Source: Lacrimispora sphenoides (lineage in GTDB: Bacteria > Bacillota > Clostridia > Lachnospirales > Lachnospiraceae). From it: a stretch of 64,000 nucleotides of DNA. Where the stretch lies: assembly GCF_900105215.1 (NCBI RefSeq), contig NZ_FOIP01000001.1, positions 2,068,001-2,132,000 on the forward strand, written 5' to 3'. The translations under genes and the position numbers were made by a program. The notes under the pieces are model-generated. The model saw only the letters and a list, made by a program, of their open reading frames with translations. It was not told the DNA's origin and searched no databases. This document shows positions 34,644-43,480 of the stretch, piece after piece; the first letter of the stretch is position 1, and each line of letters opens with the position of its first letter.

Positions 34644-36443
34644 ATGAAAGATAAAAAGTGGAAAGCTGAGTGGAAGGAAGAGATCATCGCAGCCGCGCTT
34701 TTGCTGGGATTTGCTTTTTTCATAAACAGAGGAATAGAGATAAAAGGGCTTTATATGGATGATTTATATCTTTGGTCCTGTTACGGAGAGCAGTCTTTCC
34801 GTGAATTTGTATTCCCTCTGGGAAGCACCCGGTTCCGTTTTGTCTATTATCTGGCGGCCTGGCTGGAACTGATGGTCTTCGGAAACCACATCGGCTGGTT
34901 CGTACCTTTTAATATCCTTTTAAACAGCTGTATCGCCTATACGGTTTACCGGTTTGGAAAGCGTTTGTCAGGCAGGCGGATCATTGGCTTTTTGTGCGGG
35001 ATTTTATACCTGCTCTCCCGGATGTCTTATTACCAGATCAGCCAGGTATACGGACTGATGGAAAGCATGGCGCTGTGGGCAGCTATCGGCATTTTCTACT
35101 GTCTCTACCGTTATCTCTCCGATGAAGAGGAGAGAAGGTGGCTTGTACCGGCTGCAACGGTAATGTATTTCTCTGTCTGCTTCATTCATGAACGCTATAT
35201 GGTGCTTCTGCCCTTATTTTATGCCGCGTTTCTCATGAAAAAGGAGAGGAGTCTAAAGCCGTGGCTGAGCATTACCGGGGCATTCCTGGCGGTTCAGGTG
35301 ATCCGCTTTCTTACCATCGGAAGTATTTCTCCGGCAGGGACAGGTGGAACGGATGTGGCGGATACCTTCCATCTTTCGGAAACTATCCGGTATGCCTTAA
35401 GCCAGGTGCTTTACTTATTTGGAATCAATGCAGGCCCTGATCATTTAAATGGACTTAGCTGGGGAAGATCACCTTACTGGGTTCATGTTCTTGTAGTGTT
35501 TGCAGATTTCTTTCTCCTTATTATGACCGTGATTTTTCTTGTAACAGTTATACGGGAACGGAAGCAGCTTAAAAAACGTCTTCCTGTAATCTGCTTGTTT
35601 CTTTTATTTATCGCCCTGTGCATCGGCTCTTCAAGCGTCACCATAAGGGTGGAGACCCGGTGGATCTATGTTTCCATGACAGCGGCGTGGTTATTCGCAG
35701 CTTACATGTGCGGTGTGGTAAAGCGTACCAGGCCTCTGATATACTGCGGTCTGTTTCTGCTTTACGGCATTCTCATGCTTCCGGTAGAAAGTTTTTACCG
35801 GGGTAAATATGAGAATCTTTATTACTGGTCTTCCCAGCTGCGGTACAATTCCCTGGCAGAAGAGACTTTCGGGAAATATAAGGCTGAGATATTCGGAAAG
35901 AAAATTTACATCATCGGCAATTCCTACGAGATGAGCGATTTTACTGCCAGGACCTTTTTCAAAACCTTTGATAAAGAACGGCTGGCAGAAGGAACCGAAG
36001 TTACTTTTATTGAATCCATCCACGATATCGGCCTGGTAACTCCAAACATGCTGATACTGAGGGAAGATCCGGCCCATAACGCATTTCAGGATGTAACGGA
36101 ATTTGTCCGGAACTTAAAATTTGAGTCGGTCTATGGCTGTTATGAGGACGGTTGGCTGGATGAAAGCGCCAAAGTCCGGATCATGGCAGGGAAAGAAGGC
36201 AAGATCGGATTTAAATTCTATTATCCTGGCGTTATTACCGGTCTGGAACAGATTACTGTGACCATAAATGGAACAGAAAACCAGGTCATCCCCATCACTT
36301 CCAATACGGTAACAGCTGAAATTGACACGACAGCCTTTCAGGTTACGGAGCTTACTTTTGAAAGCAACTTTTACTACGAAAATGCATCGGAGCAAAGAGG
36401 AGAAAAGCACCTCTCCGTCGTTGCTTCCATAACCGCAAATTAA
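34644..36443 (+). CDS. Large membrane protein, GT-C-like
   Basis: 599 residues: about 10-11 membrane helices in the first 390 residues and a soluble, extracytoplasmic C-terminal region (about 400-599) ending in a beta-rich segment (ITVTINGTENQVIPITSNTV). The first loop after helix 1 has IKGLYMDDLYLWS, an acidic pair placed like the catalytic residues of GT-C glycosyltransferases, and HERYMVLLPLFYAAFL resembles a later conserved loop. I do not recognise a named family. AAAGGGG precedes the ATG, 30 bases after gmhA. It may transfer a polyprenyl-linked sugar outside the membrane. Confidence 0.6.
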   Translation: MKDKKWKAEWKEEIIAAALLLGFAFFINRGIEIKGLYMDDLYLWSCYGEQSFREFVFPLGSTRFRFVYYLAAWLELMVFGNHIGWFVPFNILLNSCIAYTVYRFGKRLSGRRIIGFLCGILYLLSRMSYYQISQVYGLMESMALWAAIGIFYCLYRYLSDEEERRWLVPAATVMYFSVCFIHERYMVLLPLFYAAFLMKKERSLKPWLSITGAFLAVQVIRFLTIGSISPAGTGGTDVADTFHLSETIRYALSQVLYLFGINAGPDHLNGLSWGRSPYWVHVLVVFADFFLLIMTVIFLVTVIRERKQLKKRLPVICLFLLFIALCIGSSSVTIRVETRWIYVSMTAAWLFAAYMCGVVKRTRPLIYCGLFLLYGILMLPVESFYRGKYENLYYWSSQLRYNSLAEETFGKYKAEIFGKKIYIIGNSYEMSDFTARTFFKTFDKERLAEGTEVTFIESIHDIGLVTPNMLILREDPAHNAFQDVTEFVRNLKFESVYGCYEDGWLDESAKVRIMAGKEGKIGFKFYYPGVITGLEQITVTINGTENQVIPITSNTVTAEIDTTAFQVTELTFESNFYYENASEQRGEKHLSVVASITAN

Positions 36444-36460
36444 GGGCATAGGAGAAACGC

Positions 36461-37840
36461 ATGAATAGAAAGTATCTGTACGGCCTGTTTCCCCTTTTGG
36501 GGACTGTTTTTGGCCTCTGGTATATCTTTACGGCAACCTGTGACGGAATCTATACCGATTACGTCCGCCTTGTGAACAGTTATCTGCCTGACGTATGGAA
36601 TCCGGCTAAGTTTTTTGTGCCGGATGTCCTGACCAGGATTCCGGCCAATTATCTGGGAAGGATCCTTAATGTATCACTTTTCGGATACAACACCATGTTT
36701 GACCGTGTGTTAGGCGTCCTGGCCCTCGGACTTTCCGGCCTTGCCCTGGGAAGCTACTGCAGCCGCAGGAAGGTTTCTCCTGGCTGGTTTGGGGCTTTAA
36801 TGATCGTACTTTTCAGCCTTAATAAGTGGGAAATGCTGACCAATGGAAGTGGTTGGGCCCATTTCCTGTCTTTTGCCTGTTTCTATTACCATTATGAGGT
36901 GATGGACCGGGTATGGAGCGGACAGGAAAAGAAATATGACAGAGTAAAGCTCATGCTTCTTCCGCTTTTTACAACACTTCTGGTGGCAGGCCCCTACTGT
37001 GCAATCTATTCGGTGACGGTAATAATAGCCTGCGGTCTCATGTTCCTGTTAAAAAAGGGCAATTCGAGAAAGGGCTGGGGGTTATACGGCCTCTGTGCAC
37101 TGATTCCTCTTCTCCTTTATTTGTGGAGCAATGCCTATGCGGTGGAAGACCATGCGGCCCCGGCGACCGTGCCTCTTCTTGTCCAGTTGAGAGATACGCC
37201 CGGTTTTTTTGTCCGTTTTTTCGTAAAGTCTTTTTCCTCCATGGTAATAGAAGGGGAGCAGGCAGAGTACATCTTTCGGACCAATACACCGTTTCTGATC
37301 CTTGGTTTTCTGGTTATCCTGCTGTATCTGTTTGCGCTATGGTTAAATTTGCGGTACCGTCTGTATGAGAAGACGGTTCTGCCTGCCATTCTCATAGTAT
37401 CGGGTGGACTGAACCACGTGCTCATTCTATTGTCCAGGTGGATATTCCTTCAGGAAAATTATGGCTTAAGCTCAAGATATGCCCTTCAGTTCCAGTCCGG
37501 GATCCTTGGGATCTTGCTGACCTTTGCCTTATTATCGAAGCAGTGGAAGAGTATGGGTAAGACTTTCCTTAGAATCGCTGCCTGCGGGGCTTGTGTGATG
37601 TTTCTGGCAGGAAACTGCTATACCACATATACAGAGATAAAAAAGGCCCCTAACCGCAGAGACAGCTTTGAAAGAATGGCGGTGTTAGCCCTAAACTTTG
37701 AAGCAGTTACGGATGATGAACTGCGGGAGGGTTTTGAATACAGGCGCAACCTGCCTGACAGTGGGGCCAAGGTGCGGAGTGCGCTTACGATATTAAAGGA
37801 AAACGGATACAGTGTATTCCGAAATGATTTTAAACGATAA
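36461..37840 (+). CDS. Polytopic membrane protein, possible GT-C glycosyltransferase
   Basis: 459 residues with about 10-11 membrane helices and a short soluble C-terminal tail (about 390-459). The first external loop contains ATCDGIYTDYVRLVNSYLPD, with acidic residues in the position expected for a GT-C active site. It starts 17 bases after the previous membrane-protein gene with ATAGGAGAA upstream, so it belongs to the same transcript. I know no named family for it. A role as glycan transferase or polymerase is inferred only from topology and neighbours. Confidence 0.55.
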   Translation: MNRKYLYGLFPLLGTVFGLWYIFTATCDGIYTDYVRLVNSYLPDVWNPAKFFVPDVLTRIPANYLGRILNVSLFGYNTMFDRVLGVLALGLSGLALGSYCSRRKVSPGWFGALMIVLFSLNKWEMLTNGSGWAHFLSFACFYYHYEVMDRVWSGQEKKYDRVKLMLLPLFTTLLVAGPYCAIYSVTVIIACGLMFLLKKGNSRKGWGLYGLCALIPLLLYLWSNAYAVEDHAAPATVPLLVQLRDTPGFFVRFFVKSFSSMVIEGEQAEYIFRTNTPFLILGFLVILLYLFALWLNLRYRLYEKTVLPAILIVSGGLNHVLILLSRWIFLQENYGLSSRYALQFQSGILGILLTFALLSKQWKSMGKTFLRIAACGACVMFLAGNCYTTYTEIKKAPNRRDSFERMAVLALNFEAVTDDELREGFEYRRNLPDSGAKVRSALTILKENGYSVFRNDFKR

Positions 37841-37888
37841 CTGATCCGGTAGCTACATCAGTATACAAAATGACAGACGGGGGTTTTT

Positions 37889-40150
37889 ATGGGTCGATTG
37901 CAGAAACATAAATATGGAGTCCTGCTGTTTATGGTTTTTTCAGCGGCAGGGATCCTGTATTCTCTGAATCAGATTTTAAACCAGGAAGTTTTTCAGTGGA
38001 TTATGAACCAGAGGGAATATAAGACCATGATGGCAGAGACGGCAGAGCTGTTTGCTGCCTTCTGTTTGTCAGGATTTTTATTCCCTAAGAGCAGACAGAA
38101 ACTTGTGGCGGTGGTCCTTATTACGGCCGTCTTTTTGTGGGCGCATGTGGCCTTTGTTCCGGTACTTGTATCCGGTCTTTATCTGGCATATATCCTGTTT
38201 TTTGGACGTTTTCTCCGGGTATCCTTATGGAGACTTCCAAAGGATGACGGGGTGGCTTCTGACTTTCTCACCGGCGCTGTCTTTCTCATCGGTATATTTT
38301 GCTTAATGTCAGCTGTTGGCATAGGCTCCATCGGCCACCTGACCGTGTTTGTCTTTATCAGCGGCGGGATCCTGCTTCTTTTCGGAAGGTCCTGTCTGGG
38401 AGGCGAAGGGAATGGGTCTGGTTTGGCTTTCAGCGGCAAAGAGATTTTTTTACTGGCATTTCTCCTGACCATGGTGTGCCTCCAGGCGGGGCGGCTTAAC
38501 ATTGCCGTGGATTACGACAGCCTGTGGTATGGGGTCAGGTCCCGGTATATCCTGGACAATGGACATGGGATTTACGAAAATCTGGGAACCATAGGGATCG
38601 TCTACACCTATTCCAAAGGTTTTGAGGTTTTGACCCTGCCCCTGTCCCAGCTTCCCTCCTATAGCTTTGTGACCTCAATCAATCTGTGGCTGTCTCTGGG
38701 AGTCCTTTTTATGGGTTACAAAATCGGACGGTTTTATATGAAGCGGGATCAGGCGGTCTTTTTGGCGGCCCTGCTGTCAGGTGTTCCAGGCATAATGAAT
38801 ATGGCAGTCACAGCCAAAAGCGATATCATTACGCTGTTTGTCCAGGAGATCATGTTGTATTACCTGCTGTGCTATATAAAAGCGGGGCAAAAGTCCTGGC
38901 GTTATCTGTGCTACGGCACTGCAGCCTTTTTTCTCAGTCTGACTTTAAAACCAACAGCTCTGATCTTTTCCACCGCTGTCTTTGGAATGGGATTTTTATA
39001 TCTGTTAGGGAAGTTTTTGCTTCCCAGATTCGGAGCGGAAGGGGGAAATATCGGTGGGTTGGCAGTTGTGGCAGGCGCACTTTTGGCTTTAGGAGGTATC
39101 TGGGCAAGAACTCAGGTATTAACAGGTCTTCCCCTTACCTCGGTGTTCTCCTCCTTTCTTACAAGGATAGGATTTCATTTGAAATATCCGTTCATGGTTA
39201 ATACCATACCCAATTCCGGCTCCGGAATGTCTCTAGAGGAAAGGACCGTACACCTGGCAAACCGACTACATGGATTTTTCTTTTGCCCTGTAGGAGAGGA
39301 TATGGATCATGTGATCCTCGCCTGGGGTGGATTTCTGCTGTACTTTCTTCTCTTATTGTGGATTGTAAGCTGTTTTTACGGCAAGAATGTGGATAGAGGG
39401 AAAAAATCTCACCTGTCCGTTTTCTTGAAAGTCATCTATGTACCGTTTTTGGTGGTCAATCTTATCAGTTTAGGTATGCTGACCCAGGTTGACGGGAATT
39501 ATTTCATGCTGTTCTATGTACTTACAGCGGTCTATGTCTTAAAGGCAGCGGTAGAAACAGGGGAAAAGACTGTCTGGCGGGGAGGCGTAGGAGCCGGAGT
39601 CTGGGTGCTTATGTTTGCTGTGTTTTTTACAGCCATGACCAGCTGGAATTGGAGCCTTGGCTTTACACCTGTGTCATTTCGTCATAAAGGCTATTATAAC
39701 CATCAGGAAGCCGCCAGACAGGACATGGTATCAAAGGGAAATGGAGATATATGGGATATCCTTGCTGCCGACCCGGAGACCCGTCTTATTGCCATTGGAG
39801 ACCATCCGGATGTACTGGCATTCCCATGTAACGTTCAGTCTTATGATGATATAACCGGGGTATGGGGAAATGTGGCCCTGGTAAAGAAAATGGATTATTT
39901 CGTGGAATTTATGGATTATGCAAAATCAGATTATGTTTATGTCCAGGCAGGCTATACGGGAGAAGAGAACCGTTCCTATACCCTGGTTAGGGATTTGATC
40001 GAATGGGGAAAACTGGTACCTGTGTGTTATGATAATGGAAACCTTTTGGCCGCGGTAGAGGTGAATGGGGATTACAGCGAAAAATCAACACGGGCATTGA
40101 CAGAATTTGAACAATGTTATATAAAAAAGAAAGCGAATGATAATCAATAG
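37889..40150 (+). CDS. Large polytopic membrane protein, GT-C/GT39-like
   Basis: 753 residues with about 15-17 hydrophobic segments and a soluble C-terminal domain of about 130 residues. The stretch NIAVDYDSLWYGVRSRYILD resembles the first catalytic loop of GT39/ArnT-type enzymes, followed by a YSKGFEVLTLPLSQLPS helix-loop and AVTAKSDIITLFVQE. The C-terminal segment contains LAADPETRLIAIGDHPDVLA and may bind a glycan. GACGGGGG precedes the ATG. It is followed 30 bases later by a GtrB-like GT2 gene, which could supply its polyprenyl-phosphate sugar donor. Confidence 0.62.
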   Translation: MGRLQKHKYGVLLFMVFSAAGILYSLNQILNQEVFQWIMNQREYKTMMAETAELFAAFCLSGFLFPKSRQKLVAVVLITAVFLWAHVAFVPVLVSGLYLAYILFFGRFLRVSLWRLPKDDGVASDFLTGAVFLIGIFCLMSAVGIGSIGHLTVFVFISGGILLLFGRSCLGGEGNGSGLAFSGKEIFLLAFLLTMVCLQAGRLNIAVDYDSLWYGVRSRYILDNGHGIYENLGTIGIVYTYSKGFEVLTLPLSQLPSYSFVTSINLWLSLGVLFMGYKIGRFYMKRDQAVFLAALLSGVPGIMNMAVTAKSDIITLFVQEIMLYYLLCYIKAGQKSWRYLCYGTAAFFLSLTLKPTALIFSTAVFGMGFLYLLGKFLLPRFGAEGGNIGGLAVVAGALLALGGIWARTQVLTGLPLTSVFSSFLTRIGFHLKYPFMVNTIPNSGSGMSLEERTVHLANRLHGFFFCPVGEDMDHVILAWGGFLLYFLLLLWIVSCFYGKNVDRGKKSHLSVFLKVIYVPFLVVNLISLGMLTQVDGNYFMLFYVLTAVYVLKAAVETGEKTVWRGGVGAGVWVLMFAVFFTAMTSWNWSLGFTPVSFRHKGYYNHQEAARQDMVSKGNGDIWDILAADPETRLIAIGDHPDVLAFPCNVQSYDDITGVWGNVALVKKMDYFVEFMDYAKSDYVYVQAGYTGEENRSYTLVRDLIEWGKLVPVCYDNGNLLAAVEVNGDYSEKSTRALTEFEQCYIKKKANDNQ

Positions 40151-40180
40151 CATATCCACTTGATTCATTAGGAGGCACAT

Positions 40181-41116
40181 ATGGGAAAAACAATATCGGT
40201 CGTGGTATCATGCTACAACGAGGAACTGGCTCTTGACCAGTTCTATCAGGAAACGGCCAGAATTTTAAATAAACTTAACTGGGACTATGAACTGATTTTT
40301 GTCAATGACGGAAGCCAGGATGGCACCATGAAGATTCTGGACGGCTTGTCCAGGAAAGATAAAAAGGTAAAGGTCATCAGCTTTTCCAGAAACTTCGGAC
40401 ATGAGGCAGCTATGATTGCCGGTCTGGATTACAGCAGCGGGGATGGGATCGTCTGCATGGATGCGGATTTACAGCATCCTCCCCAGTATTTGCCGGAAAT
40501 CGTCAGGAAGCTTGAGGAAGGCTATGATGTCATCAATATGGTGCGAACGAAAAATGAGTCCGCAGGCTGGTTTAAGAATTTTGCCTCCTCTGCCTTTTAC
40601 CATTTGATCAACGTACTTTCCGATGTAAAATTTGAACCAAACGCTTCTGACTTTTTTGTGATTTCCAGGCGGGCTGGTGAGGTGCTTCGGGATAATTACA
40701 GGGAAAAGGTACGTTTTTTGCGGGGATATGTGCAAAACATCGGGTTTAACCGGACTACCATTGAATATGAGGCAGGAACAAGGGTAGCAGGAGAAAGCAA
40801 ATACAGCATTAAAAAGCTGATGGCCTTTTCACTGAATACCATCATGTGCTTTTCTAATCTGCCTCTAAAGCTTGGGATCTATGCCGGGGGCGGTGCAGGC
40901 ATCCTGGGAATCATCATGATGATTTACACCATATGGAGCTGGGCAAGGGTAGGGACGCCAAACGGGTATGCTACCACCATTGTGCTGATCTGCTTTATGT
41001 TTTCGGTGCTGTTCCTGATTGTGGGGATTATTGGTAATTACATTGCCATCCTGTTCGCGGAGCTTAAGGACAGGCCTATTTATATTGTTGGAGAGACGAA
41101 GAATTTTTCGGAGTAG
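40181..41116 (+). CDS. Polyprenyl-phosphate sugar synthase, GT2 (GtrB-like)
   Basis: 311 residues: a GT-A domain at about 1-225 and two C-terminal membrane helices (about 230-252 and 265-290), the architecture of GtrB/PglB-type bactoprenol glucosyltransferases. Motifs are ISVVVSCYNEELALDQF, FVNDGSQDGT, MDADLQHPPQ (DxD) and RVAGESKYSIKKL. It transfers a sugar from a nucleotide donor to undecaprenyl phosphate. The three GT-C-like proteins just upstream are candidate users of the product. A TAGGAGG site precedes the ATG. The stop codon overlaps the first base of a 14-base tandem repeat array. Confidence 0.9.
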   Translation: MGKTISVVVSCYNEELALDQFYQETARILNKLNWDYELIFVNDGSQDGTMKILDGLSRKDKKVKVISFSRNFGHEAAMIAGLDYSSGDGIVCMDADLQHPPQYLPEIVRKLEEGYDVINMVRTKNESAGWFKNFASSAFYHLINVLSDVKFEPNASDFFVISRRAGEVLRDNYREKVRFLRGYVQNIGFNRTTIEYEAGTRVAGESKYSIKKLMAFSLNTIMCFSNLPLKLGIYAGGGAGILGIIMMIYTIWSWARVGTPNGYATTIVLICFMFSVLFLIVGIIGNYIAILFAELKDRPIYIVGETKNFSE

Positions 41117-41310
41117 ATAAAGATTTTGAGATAAAGATTTTGGGATAAAGATTTTGGGATAAAGACTTTGTGATAAAGACTTTGTGATAAAGACTTTGGG
41201 ATAAAGACTTTGGGATAAAGACTTTGTGATAAAGATTTTGAGATAAAGACTTTGAGATGAAGATTTTGAGATAAAGACTTTGAGATGAAGATTTTGGGAT
41301 AAAGATTTAA
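41116..41310 (+). repeat. Tandem array of a 14-base unit (about 13.9 copies)
   Basis: Thirteen full units and most of a fourteenth of consensus GATAAAGAYTTTGN run without gaps from 41116. Variation is confined to positions 4 (A/G), 9 (C/T) and 14. Since 14 is not a multiple of three, apparent leftward open frames simply repeat SLSQNLYPKVFI-type peptides and are not genes. The array starts at the stop codon of the GtrB-like gene and ends just before a terminator. Confidence 0.95.
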
Positions 41311-41317
41311 GATAAGA

Positions 41318-41363
41318 AATGCGCTTTGAATCGGGCTTAAAAAGCCGTTTTTCAAAGCGCATT
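41318..41363. terminator. Bidirectional terminator between convergent genes
   Basis: AATGCGCTTTGAA pairs perfectly with TTCAAAGCGCATT around an inner GGGCTT/AAGCC hairpin. It lies between the plus-strand glycan operon and the minus-strand lysozyme gene ending at 41457. Confidence 0.75.
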
Positions 41364-41456
41364 CTCTTGTTTATCGAACTTTATAGTGCTATTTTTTTGT
41401 ATGAGATGTCATTGCGGATCTGCTTTGCAACAGGCAACCTACTCATCTGCAGTCTA

Positions 41457-43253
41457 TTAATGTATTCCAGGACCGATTTCTTTTGTTTGGTTAGTGGCAG
41501 AATCGGTAGGAGCTGTTTCTGTCCCCGTTTGACCGGCCTGGCTTTCTGTAGTGTTATTTCCTTCTGTCTGCTGGGTGGTTGCCTGAGGAGTCATAGTACA
41601 TACTCCGTTAGCATCAGCGGTATAGGAAACTCCATCAAGTACAAAGGTAGCAGAGGCAGCCATCTTTCCGTCAGCTGGATTTAAGTAATACTGCTGTCCG
41701 CCTACCTGTGTCATACCGGTTGCCATGGCGCCGCTTCCGCCAAAGTAATACCAATACCCATCGACTTGTCTCCAGCCTACGGTCATCTTACCGGAAGAAG
41801 CGCTTAAATAGTACTTGGCTCCCCGTTCCTCAAGCCATCCGGACTGCATCTTTCCGTCATTTCCAATGTAGTACCAGCTTCCATCAGGATTGATCCAGCC
41901 TGTAGTCATGGCTCCGCTCTGGTTAAAGAAATACCAGCTGTTATCAATGAGCTGCCATCCGGTTGAGACTGCACCGTTTCCTGCCAGATAATACTTGGAG
42001 GAGCCGTCGGTATGCCAGCCCGTTGCCATGGAACCGTCGTTATTTAAGTAATAGCGGGCGCCGTTGTTATCCAGCCATCCGGTGGACATCACACCGCTTT
42101 CCTGCAAGAAGTACCACTTGTTGTTTAAGTTCTTCCATCCGGTAGCCATTTTGCCGGAAGAAGGATCCAGATAGTAATACTGGCCGTTTAATTCCTGCCA
42201 TCCGGTGGCCATGGTACCATCGGAACCAAGGTAATATCGTGACCCGTTGTCAGTAAGCCATCCGGTGTTCATGGAACCGCTTTGATTGAAGAAATACCAT
42301 TTGTCGGTAAGCTGCTTCCAACCGGTGTTCATCCGTCCGGAAGTTTCGTCAAGATAATAACGCAGGCCATCCTTATCAAACCATCCGGTGGCAGTCAGTC
42401 CTTCTTCGTTCATAAAGAACCAACCGGAGCCATCGTTGACCCAGGTGTTTTTCTGGATCGAATAATTCTGGTAGTAATGTGTCTTTCCTCCTATGGTTCT
42501 CCACATATTTCCCGGAAGCTTTGGAGTTAAGTCCTTATAGAGGAAGTCAATGTCAACGTTTCCATTGATTCCGTTAATCGAGCCGGTGCTGGTGACCTGC
42601 CACATGATGGGGTTGGCATAAACGTGTTTTGCCTCATAACGGGCAACCCAAACGTCATAGGGCATATTGGATAAATCGATTTTATTTGATAACCAGTAAT
42701 CATTGGCATACACAATGGGATAATATCCAGCATCTGCAATTCGCTGGCAGAATGCATTGATTATTTCGCTCACCTGTGCCGGCGGGAGGGTACCAAGGGT
42801 GGCACTGTCTTCTGCGTCAAAAGCGATGGGAAAGGAGATTGGATAATCCTTTACCAGGCTGAGTACAAAATCCGCTTCCTCTCTGGCCATATCTGGAGTG
42901 GTAGCCAGAGAATAGATATAAGCACCGACTTTCAGACCTGCCGCTGATGCACCCTGTACATTGGTATGGAAATAAGGGTCAACAATACCCTTGGATCTGG
43001 TGCCCAGCATGACAAAGCTTACATCATCTTCTGCTACTGCCGCCCAGTTTACGTTTCCCTGCCATCTGGAAACGTCGATTCCTCTGGCAATTACCTGTTC
43101 AATTACCGTACCGTTTGCAAGCTGATAATAGCCATTGACCTTTTCATAGCCTGCTGCCCAGGAATTCATAGCCGGGCCAAACCCCGCAGACATTCCCATA
43201 AAGGCACATAATGCTGCTGCTGCAAACCGTATGCCTAATTTCTTGTGTCTCAA
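41457..43253 (-). CDS. GH25 lysozyme with choline-binding-type cell-wall repeats
   Basis: 598 residues from a TTG start (43253) with GGAGG eight bases upstream. Signal peptide about 1-34. GH25 muramidase domain about 57-245: IARGIDVSRWQG with Asp60, the catalytic FDAED (Asp146, Glu148) and NVDIDFLY. About 14 aromatic repeats of 20-22 residues follow (consensus GW...WYYF...G.MATGW), ending in a short Thr/Gln-rich tail. It would cleave the glycan strands of peptidoglycan while held on the wall by choline-like ligands. The neighbouring HTH-LicC-LicA gene probably makes the choline donor for that ligand. Confidence 0.93.
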   Translation of the reverse strand: MRHKKLGIRFAAAALCAFMGMSAGFGPAMNSWAAGYEKVNGYYQLANGTVIEQVIARGIDVSRWQGNVNWAAVAEDDVSFVMLGTRSKGIVDPYFHTNVQGASAAGLKVGAYIYSLATTPDMAREEADFVLSLVKDYPISFPIAFDAEDSATLGTLPPAQVSEIINAFCQRIADAGYYPIVYANDYWLSNKIDLSNMPYDVWVARYEAKHVYANPIMWQVTSTGSINGINGNVDIDFLYKDLTPKLPGNMWRTIGGKTHYYQNYSIQKNTWVNDGSGWFFMNEEGLTATGWFDKDGLRYYLDETSGRMNTGWKQLTDKWYFFNQSGSMNTGWLTDNGSRYYLGSDGTMATGWQELNGQYYYLDPSSGKMATGWKNLNNKWYFLQESGVMSTGWLDNNGARYYLNNDGSMATGWHTDGSSKYYLAGNGAVSTGWQLIDNSWYFFNQSGAMTTGWINPDGSWYYIGNDGKMQSGWLEERGAKYYLSASSGKMTVGWRQVDGYWYYFGGSGAMATGMTQVGGQQYYLNPADGKMAASATFVLDGVSYTADANGVCTMTPQATTQQTEGNNTTESQAGQTGTETAPTDSATNQTKEIGPGIH

Positions 43254-43420
43254 TGTGATACCTCCTTATCATTCGAGTACTATGTAATGCTGCACGCTTT
43301 TTTGCTTCCGGAATGAAAACGTAGGCGCACAAAAACAGAAGAAACTTACTTTGCAAGTTTCCAGGTAATTACGGCGGCACCATGCAAAATATTTTTATTT
43401 GTCTGGTCCGTTATCCGCGT

Positions 43421-43456
43421 AAATAAAAGGGTATCCGCGCCGAGGTGCAGATACCC
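43421..43456 (-). terminator. Terminator of the repeat-protein gene (leftward)
   Basis: Reading leftwards, GGGTATCTGC pairs with GCGGATACCC (one G-U pair) and is followed by TTTTATTT. It ends the transcript of 44584-43481 before the lysozyme gene. Confidence 0.75.
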
Positions 43457-43480
43457 ACACAGATACTAATTCCTATGAGA

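Noticed and set aside
41080..41362. Two overlapping leftward open frames with repeated SLSQNLYPKVFI-type peptides
   Set aside because: They are translations of the 14-base tandem array, whose period is not a multiple of three, and they lack ribosome sites.
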